The notes below the pieces were generated by a model. The model worked only from the letters and a program-made list of their open reading frames with translations. It was not told the DNA's origin and searched no databases. The translations under genes and the position numbers were made by a program. From Flammulina velutipes (taxonomy: Eukaryota; Basidiomycota; Agaricomycetes; Agaricales; Physalacriaceae), in NCBI GenBank assembly GCA_011800155.1, contig CM022370.1:2418001-2482000 (forward strand): a stretch of 64,000 nucleotides of DNA. The letters run 5' to 3'. Every line of letters begins with the position of its first letter. Positions within the stretch are counted from its first letter, which is position 1. This document shows positions 57,716 through 64,000 of this stretch, piece by piece.

Positions 57716-59291
57716 ATGAGCTCCAGCATCGCTAATGGCGGGCCAGGCGTCGACGAAATGTTTCAAACGATCCTTGGGCTGATGCAGAAATCAGTATGGC
57801 CTACCTTACTCTCGGTTGCTACTATTACTGACGATGTGCACAACAGCAACAGGACGTTGAAGACCTCAGACAGGAATGCGCCCAGCTAAGGCTGTCCAAC
57901 GCGAGTCTTGAACACCACATTCGCGACAGCCTCATCTATGGGTCGAGCCGTACTTCAGGCTTCATGACTCCCGCCCCGCCCAGTCCCCAGCTCCGAGGCA
58001 AGACACCGTTCTTGTCGCCCGGACTGCCATCTACTATTCCCGCAATTCCCTCTGCGTGGCATCCCGCACACCAGCCATCTCCTCTCGGCGACAACACGTT
58101 GTTTTCATACTCGTTCGGTGCGAAAAGCAGGGAGATCCCAGGCTTCTACGTAGTCATCCCAGCTGGCGGCGCTGGCACACGCCTGTGGCCCCTTTCCCGC
58201 GAAAACCACCCCAAGTTCCTCCTCGATCTCACGCTCAAAGGCCGGTCGCTCATTCAAGCAACCTGGGACCGTTTGATTCCCCTTTCTTCGCCTGCGCGTA
58301 CGACTATCGTGGCAGGCCCTAGCCATGTGAAGACTATCCGCGAGCAGCTGCCAGATCTCTCAGTCGGCAATATATTCTGTGAGCCTGGACCAAAAGATTC
58401 CATGGCTGCCATTGGACTCGCTGCGGCTGTTCTCGCAGTTCGCGACCCAGACGCCATTATAGGCTCTTTCGCTGCGGACCACATGATCTCAGGCGACGAC
58501 GCGTTTCTCGCGGCCGTCGCGGAGGCCGTCGAGGTCGCAAAGAAAGGTTTCCTCGTCACTATTGGAATTGCACCCTCTCATCCTTCAACTGGCTTCGGTT
58601 ACATTCGTCTGGGTGACAAGCTCGGATACGAGGAGACGCCTAATGCCCGTATGGTCGATAGCTTCAAGGAGAAGCCAGATGCCCAGACGGCTGCAACCTA
58701 CCTCCGTACCGGTAAATATAGGTGGAACGCTGGAATGTTTGTCACCAAAGCCTCCGTGTTGTTGGACCTTCTCAAGGAGTACAAGCCTGAGATGGCAGAG
58801 GGGTTGGAGAGGATTGGCAAGGCTTGGGATAACCCACTGGAGCGGGAGAAAGTCCTCGCAGAAGTCTGGCCGAAGCTAGAAAAGATCCCCATCGATAACG
58901 CCGTCGCTGAGCCTGCAGCCGCAGCGAACAGAGTCGCTGTGGTACCAGCTACTTTCGGTTGGGACGATGTCGGTGACTTCTCCTCGCTCTCCGACATTCT
59001 GCCCGCAGAGCAGAATCAACCTCGCATCCTCGGGGATAGCAGCCTTGGTGAGAATCTCTTTTCTACAATTGTTGGTGACATCCATTGATTCTGTTCCTAG
59101 TTCTCACCGAACAAGTGTACGGTGGTATTGTCGTGCCAGGCTCTGGGCGCCTCATCTCCTGCCTCGGCGTCGATGATCTGGTCATCGTTGATATGCCAGA
59201 TACCCTTCTTATTACAACGCGTGCTCGCTGTCAAGAGGTGAAGCGGGTCGTGAAGAAAGTTCGCGATGCTGGATGGGGCAACCTTCTCTAG
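57716..59291 (+). CDS. Mannose-1-phosphate guanylyltransferase, bacterial ManC-like, with fungal N-terminal coiled-coil extension
   Basis: Predicted 489 aa; exons 57716-57793, 57847-59047 and 59101-59291. Residues ~1-65 form a coiled coil (DEMFQTILGLMQ, DVEDLRQECAQLRLSNASLEHH) followed by a Pro-rich linker. The catalytic nucleotidyltransferase domain begins at ~138: YVVIPAGGAGTRLWPLSREN (pyrophosphorylase signature), PKFLLDL, DSMAAIGLAAAVLAVRDPDA, FAADHMI, GFGYIRLG, SFKEKPDA and WNAGMFV, ending with NAVAEPAAAANRVAVVPATFGWDDVGDF. It should make GDP-mannose from Man-1-P and GTP. The motifs match the actinobacterial single-domain ManC type. Fungal Mpg1/Psa1 instead reads LVGGFGTRLRPLT and has a hexapeptide beta-helix C-terminus, absent here. 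Probable ancient transfer plus acquired N-terminus; see findings. Confidence 0.9.
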
Positions 59292-59747
59292 TCAATCATT
59301 ACTTAGTGGGCAGAATACGTAGCTACTGTAGCAACCATGGGACATTCTTTTTAGGGCAATTTTTGGTCATCCAAACTATCTTAGTAGTCATTAGCAACTA
59401 GCTAGAAAACCTAGCCTTCTTAATGGATGAGCAAGTGTCAATACAGTGTTACGACAAGTCATAATACTGACATACTCTGGTGAGCAGCTGGCTGTATGTC
59501 TTAGTTGTCAAGAATGCCTGAACATCTCGAGCATCTGTAAGGGATATGCAACTATGGTCACCTTGTCATTCCATATGTTGGTCGATTTCGAGTCGTTTAC
59601 TCGGCTGTCCGAAATTCGAGTTTTGGGCGATTTGGTTGGTCTGTAGTGGAAGACAAATATATGTCCCGATTTACACTGGCCATTACTAACAACGCAAAGC
59701 TTTGTGACCATTCTGTAAATAATACAATATTCCCTACAACGAACCAA
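59292..59747. other. Convergent intergenic region, nothing recognised
   Basis: Between the guanylyltransferase and Erv41 3' ends; A/T-rich, no supportable gene. Confidence 0.5.
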
Positions 59748-61663
59748 TCAATCATCCTTTTTTGGTGCTTTAGGTGGCGCTGGGAAACCTCTTGTTGCAC
59801 CACCAGCCGAAAGATTGGGAGAGCCAGGGAAAGGAGGAGGGGGACCAGTCGGAAAGCCTCCCCCGACAGCGGGATTGGGCGTAGGAGGGAACAGTGAATA
59901 CGATGGCGTTCCGGGGATGGGATTCGCTTCGAAAACTGATCCAGCAGAAGGCAAGACATCGGCTTCGACTCCCAAGCTCGACGTACGCGATCCTCGACTA
60001 GGTGGGGGCGGGGGCACACTGTAACGATTCAAGTTCGGAGAACTGGGACCAAACGCTGACGGTGAACCATATCCCGCTGCCAAGTTCGGCGTCCCAGGTT
60101 GTGAGAAACCCGCCGCAGTATTCAGGTAAGGCGAACCCACAGGCGTGTTGCTGTAGGATCCATAGCCGGAGCCGGGCGACCCGATGTATCCTGCGCCTTC
60201 CATAGCCCATCCAGACCCTTGTCGCACAATCTTACTGCGAGAGCGAATCTCCCCGCCACCCCATTTCGAACGCAGTCCAACTTTGGCACCACTTGCTTCA
60301 GCCGCAACAAGCCCAGGATCATCGCCTCCAGTCACTACCTCCACTGCTTTTGTCGTCACACGAATAGCATATCCCATGCAAACAAAGACACCACCGATGA
60401 CACCAAAGCACCTGAGATCGTTGGGTGATTGGACGCGTGCGATGGTAAAGAGAAACATACCGAATAAGCAGTTGCACAAGGCTGGTGGTGCGTTGATGGA
60501 TGGTCAAGCTCATGGGGTCCAAATCAAACTTGAAGAAAATGCCGGGAGTTCCTCTGTTGTGTTCCATTACGCGTGTATAGTGGGTAACACTGTATTGGTT
60601 GGTCCTCAGCGGCTTCGAACGAGGAGCAATATAAGTTGTAGGCACAACGTGGAGGAAATATTGGTAGGCAACAAATGCTATGATATTCCGTGAGCATTAA
60701 TGCAGATGCGCAAAGAGTCAAACACATACGATCGTGCGTAGTTTCGTAAGAAAGGTCCAGAGGTTGTGCAATTTCCGGGAAGTGTGGTCCAAACGAGAAT
60801 TCCGAGATAACATGCGATAGATTCATGACTATACTCGATTCAACATGTGCATTAGATCAACACAAAGGTTTCACTCACATTTGTGGTCCACATGCTCGTT
60901 GCTAGCATAGCCGTGGCCCAAAGTTGTGACGTGGAGATTGGCGGTAACCTTCTTTACTTCGAGGCTGCCCCATACTCGACACGCAGATCCGTGAGGTTCG
61001 TAGTTATATGTTGGTTTGAAAAGGTCCTTGTTTCCTCGTTGAAGAATTGTGGCGAAGAAACCGCGAGAGTTCCGGGATTGGGATACGGCTTGACGTGCGG
61101 TGAGAGCGTCAGAATGTTCTCTTTATACAGTTCAGTACCAAGTTGAGTAGATAGTTCGAATACACACTTCAGTTTAGTAGCCTGTCCGACATCAAACTTG
61201 GTCTATGGCCTGATCAATACCGTGGAAGGTGAATACGATTCAATGGCATACCCCGTCGCGTCGTAAACCATGACCACTAAGGAACAATCTGTCACCGACA
61301 GCATCTCTCAAATCGATGCTGATATCTAAAGATGATTCAGTACGTTTAAAAAATAGAGCCGTTTGAAAACGTACATCGACACGGCATGTTCACAACTAGA
61401 TCAACGTTGATATTCATGAAGCTTGACTTGTCGGAATCCACTGAGAATTCATGGTCCGGCCAGCCCCAAACGTATTCGCCCAAGTCATTCAACATGAGAA
61501 GAAAGGCCAGGAAAGAGACGAAAAGTGTCATGAACCCGCGGGATTCTGAACGAGTCTTGAACGACGACGGAAGCTTCGGGAAAGCATCAAAGCTGGCCAG
61601 TGGAACAGGAGAAGCAGCATCAAGCTTGCTCAGAAGAGACTGGTCGTCGTCGACGGACGCCAT
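59748..61663 (-). CDS. ERV41: ER-Golgi vesicle protein Erv41/ERGIC2-like
   Basis: Predicted 539 aa; minus exons 61375-61663, 61252-61325, 61168-61202, 60879-61120, 60730-60828, 60461-60677 and 59748-60411. A first TM helix (RGFMTLFVSFLAFLLMLNDLGEYVWGW) is preceded by FDAFPKLPSSF. The lumenal domain includes MNINVDLVVNMPCRYISIDLRDA, DRLFLSGHG, ACRVWGSLEVKKVTANLH, NLSHVISEFSFGPHFP and YTRVMEHNRGTPGIFFKFDLDPM, all family hallmarks. The second TM segment is CFGVIGGVFVCMGYAI. It cycles in COPII/COPI vesicles with Erv46 as a retrieval receptor for ER proteins. A ~190-residue cytosolic tail rich in Gly/Ser/Pro, ending KAPKKDD, is much longer than in yeast Erv41. Confidence 0.94.
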
Positions 61664-61964
61664 GGAGGCAATAATAAAGAAACACACGCAGGTGGTGGTC
61701 GACGTGTCGAAGACGTGTAAAGCACTTGTTTGGCAACGGCCATGCTGCACAAACAACGCGGTGGACAGATCTGCGATCTTCCGGCGATCTCGACACCACA
61801 ATCAGTGTCAAAGCCGAGCAATGTCCACTAGGCGCCTCATGCCAATTAGGCTAGTGCGACTTTAACCACTACTAAATATTTCTGAATGTTGTCTCTTTCA
61901 AACAGTCTAGATCTCCAACTGTCAGGGTTAGGGTTGGAATTCCCACTCTTGTTCTCCTCCCACC
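61664..61964. other. Divergent promoter between ERV41 and HAP5
   Basis: About 300 bp separating the two start codons; no further element could be supported. Confidence 0.5.
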
Positions 61965-62732
61965 ATGACGACCAATACAGAACCATATATTCGTTCAGGA
62001 GACCAACTGAACGAATTCTTGCGCTCTTTCTGGCAACGCCAAATCGATTCTGCAGAGCAGGAAACACCTGACCTAAGACACCCCGCCCTTCCCCTTGCCA
62101 GAATCAAGAAAGTGATGAAGAACGATCCAGACATTAAAGTGTGTGTTTCCTTCTTGTCCGGTGGCGTAATTTCTGAAGATGCTAGTGTCTATCGATAAGA
62201 TGATTGCTGCTGATGGTGCGGTGTTTATTTTTACTTTGCGAAACGCGCAAACGTGACCAATGTCATGTAGCACCCATCTTGTTTTGCAAAGCCTGCGAAA
62301 GTAGGTCATCCCCTCGTCTCAAAGCCAATCAATAACACGTTCTATATAGTCTTCATCGCAGAAATAACAGCTCGAGCATTCATTATCGCCGATTCGAACA
62401 AACGGCGCACACTGTCTCGGTCAGACATTGCGAAAGCGTTGAGCAAGACCGACCAGTTTGACTTTCTGATCGACATTGTGCCCCGGGAAGAACTTCCCTT
62501 CCCTACTGGACGTGCTGCTGTACAATCCAGCACTGTCAAACGACCTGTGGCGTCAGGTTCAGCCGCCATTGCCATCAAGGAGGAGCAGGTAATTTTAAGC
62601 GTTGAACCATCCCCGAATGTACTGAGAATTTGGCAGGCTCCGTTGCCCCTTCCCGCAGGAGAAGAACGTAGTCCTATGGCGAGTGCTAGCCGTCCCAGTG
62701 TGTACGACGAGGTAGAGTATAATTACATGTAA
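61965..62732 (+). CDS. HAP5: CCAAT-binding factor subunit Hap5/NF-YC (histone-fold)
   Basis: Predicted 184 aa; exons 61965-62138, 62200-62215, 62271-62300, 62350-62589 and 62638-62732. The N-terminal helix FLRSFWQRQIDSAEQE and then [43 protein letters not shown] form the NF-YC histone fold. NKRRTLSRSDIAKALSKTDQFDFLIDIVPREEL completes it, including the LSRSDIA and FLIDIVPR motifs that contact Hap2/Hap3. The trimer binds CCAAT boxes. Exon 2 is only 16 nt (ATGATTGCTGCTGATG). The last intron (62590-62637) is 48 nt with no stop and could be retained, adding 16 residues. Usual length for compact fungal NF-YC proteins. Confidence 0.95.
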
Positions 62733-62942
62733 TCCGTATCTGGCTGATTCCACCCGAGACGGTACTGAGGTAGAATAGATAGATACATATACCCGTTAGC
62801 GAGTTCGTCGTTCTCTTATATTAAATCAAACGCACTTTATCCGCAGTGCGCTAATCGCACAGCCTGTCTTAGCTCGGTCTTAGCCAAATGCGCATTGCGT
62901 CATCTCAACTGCTTGTCTTCTTTCCACCATCTGCCCGCCACA

Positions 62943-64000
62943 ATGGACGCCTTTCGTCTTCAAAAGAAATATCCTGAAGTGTCCCGCGAGGACATGTTTG
63001 ACCTCGTTAACCGCTTCAAGTACGTTCATCGACCAGCTTCTTTCGCACCTCTCTGAGCGAAGCACATCTAGCGCGATTACCACCGATTCTCCAGGAAGAG
63101 TAGACAAGACCGCTGTCTTGCAGGCTATACAAAAGAGTGGAGAATCGTATGATCAGGCGCGAGAGACTCTCAAGCACGTCAGCGTCGATGCCAGTGGCAA
63201 AGTCGAGCTCGAGGACTGGGTCGAGGTAACTACGGCGTATACTCGATGAACTGCGCTCACAGCATTACAGCTCAACGTAAAACTGCGCACCCAAGCGGCA
63301 AGCGGGATGTCCACGAAGAAAGGCAAAGTCACCGTACAAGGATCCAATGCTAATGTCAGCCATACTCTCAACGAGGACGAACGGACTGAGTTCACGAACC
63401 ATATCAATACTGTATGGCGTCCTCCTCGCTAACATCCCTCCTCCTTTGACCATTGTCATTAGGTTCTCGAGACTGATCCAGATATCTCGGATCGCTTCCC
63501 CATTCCAACTAATACTATGCAACTCTTCGATGAATGCAAGGATGGCCTCATTCTCTGCAAGCTCATAAATGACTCGGTGCCCGATACTATCGATACACGA
63601 GTCCTTAACAAACCTACCGGCCGGAAACCCCTTAATGCGTTCCAAATGACTGAGAATAATAACATAGTCATCACGTCAGCGAAGGCCATTGGATGCTCTG
63701 TGGTTAACATTGGATCTTCTGATCTTGCAGAAGGACGCGAACATCTTATCCTTGGTCTCATTTGGCAAATCATCCGACGCGGCCTGTTGGCCCAGGTCGA
63801 TATCAAACTCCATCCCGAGTTATACAGGTTGTGCGAGGAGGGCGAAACGGTGGATGATCTCCTTCGGCTCACTCCCGACCAAATTCTTCTGCGTTGGTTC
63901 AACTTCCATCTGAAAGCAGCGGGGCATAACCGACGGTAAGTTATCTGCCCTCTTCCGGCTCCTCGTAGACTAACGAGCATTCAGAGTCAACAACTTCAGT
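62943..64000 (+). CDS. SAC6: Fimbrin/plastin (Sac6), 3'-truncated by the window
   Basis: First ~287 residues of the actin-bundling protein; exons 62943-63019, 63072-63225, 63271-63411, 63463-63935 and 63985 to the window end. The start MDAFRLQKKYPEVSREDMFDLVNRF and DSPGRVDKTAVLQAIQ form an EF-hand-like headpiece. It is followed by HTLNEDERTEFTNHINTVLETDPD, then the first calponin-homology domain of actin-binding domain 1: LFDECKDGLILCKLINDSVPDTID, RVLNKPTGRKPLNAFQMTENNNIVITSAKAIGC, GLIWQIIRRGLLAQVD. The second CH domain begins with ILLRWFNFHLKAAGHNRRVNNFS at the very end. Fimbrin cross-links F-actin in patches and cables. Three more CH domains should lie beyond the window. Confidence 0.96.

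Overview
The window reads as gene-dense nuclear DNA of a filamentous basidiomycete fungus, most likely an agaricomycete. Genes are packed on both strands, often with only about 100-200 bp between divergent starts. Almost every gene is broken by many introns of about 46-60 nt with GT(A/G)NGT donors, a CTNAC-like branch site and YAG acceptors. The encoded set is typical of mushroom-forming or wood-decay fungi: a laminarinase-type GH16, a cytochrome P450, a secreted phospholipase B and a multi-domain secreted nuclease. All exon models below were assembled by hand from reading frame, splice signals and protein-family knowledge. The summed exon lengths were checked for divisibility by three, and only the MFS transporter fails.

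Layout. 1-4.7 kb: 3' part of the ribonucleotide reductase large subunit, a Gfo/Idh/MocA oxidoreductase and a WBP4-like splicing factor. 5.3-11.1 kb: phospholipase B with a C-terminal membrane anchor, an FLVCR-like MFS transporter with one apparent frameshift, and a small secreted protein of unknown function. 11.4-18.2 kb: the Prp2/DHX16 spliceosomal helicase, GH16 glucanase and 3-hydroxyacyl-CoA dehydratase. 19.4-27 kb is the accessory part: a P450, a 1.84-kb non-autonomous transposon-like element with ~53-bp inverted ends flanked by TA, and a large secreted protein with a NucA/NucB-type DNase domain. 28.3-39.7 kb: cohesin Rad21, a mitochondrial PPR protein, a small coiled-coil protein, an RS/RGG-rich protein, an Arg-rich nuclear-looking protein, a mitochondrial FAD/folate-type carrier and the spliceosomal factor Isy1. 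39.8-52.6 kb: phosphofructokinase, Sec14, Mms2, Hse1, Rli1/ABCE1 and histidyl-tRNA synthetase. 52.8-64 kb: a PHD-finger protein, ribosomal protein uL4, a bacterial-looking mannose-1-phosphate guanylyltransferase, Erv41, Hap5/NF-YC and the 5' part of fimbrin.

Most of these are unlinked housekeeping functions. Recurring themes are pre-mRNA splicing (WBP4-like, Prp2, Isy1), ribosome function (Rli1, uL4, HisRS) and vesicle traffic (Sec14, Hse1, Erv41). I see no biosynthetic cluster, CRISPR array, rRNA or convincing tRNA.

The most unusual points are the guanylyltransferase, whose catalytic part resembles actinobacterial ManC rather than fungal Mpg1/Psa1; the NucA/NucB secreted protein; the TIR element; and odd gene structures: a 7-nt internal exon, ATG-only first coding exons, four GC-AG introns, and possible 25- and 29-nt introns.
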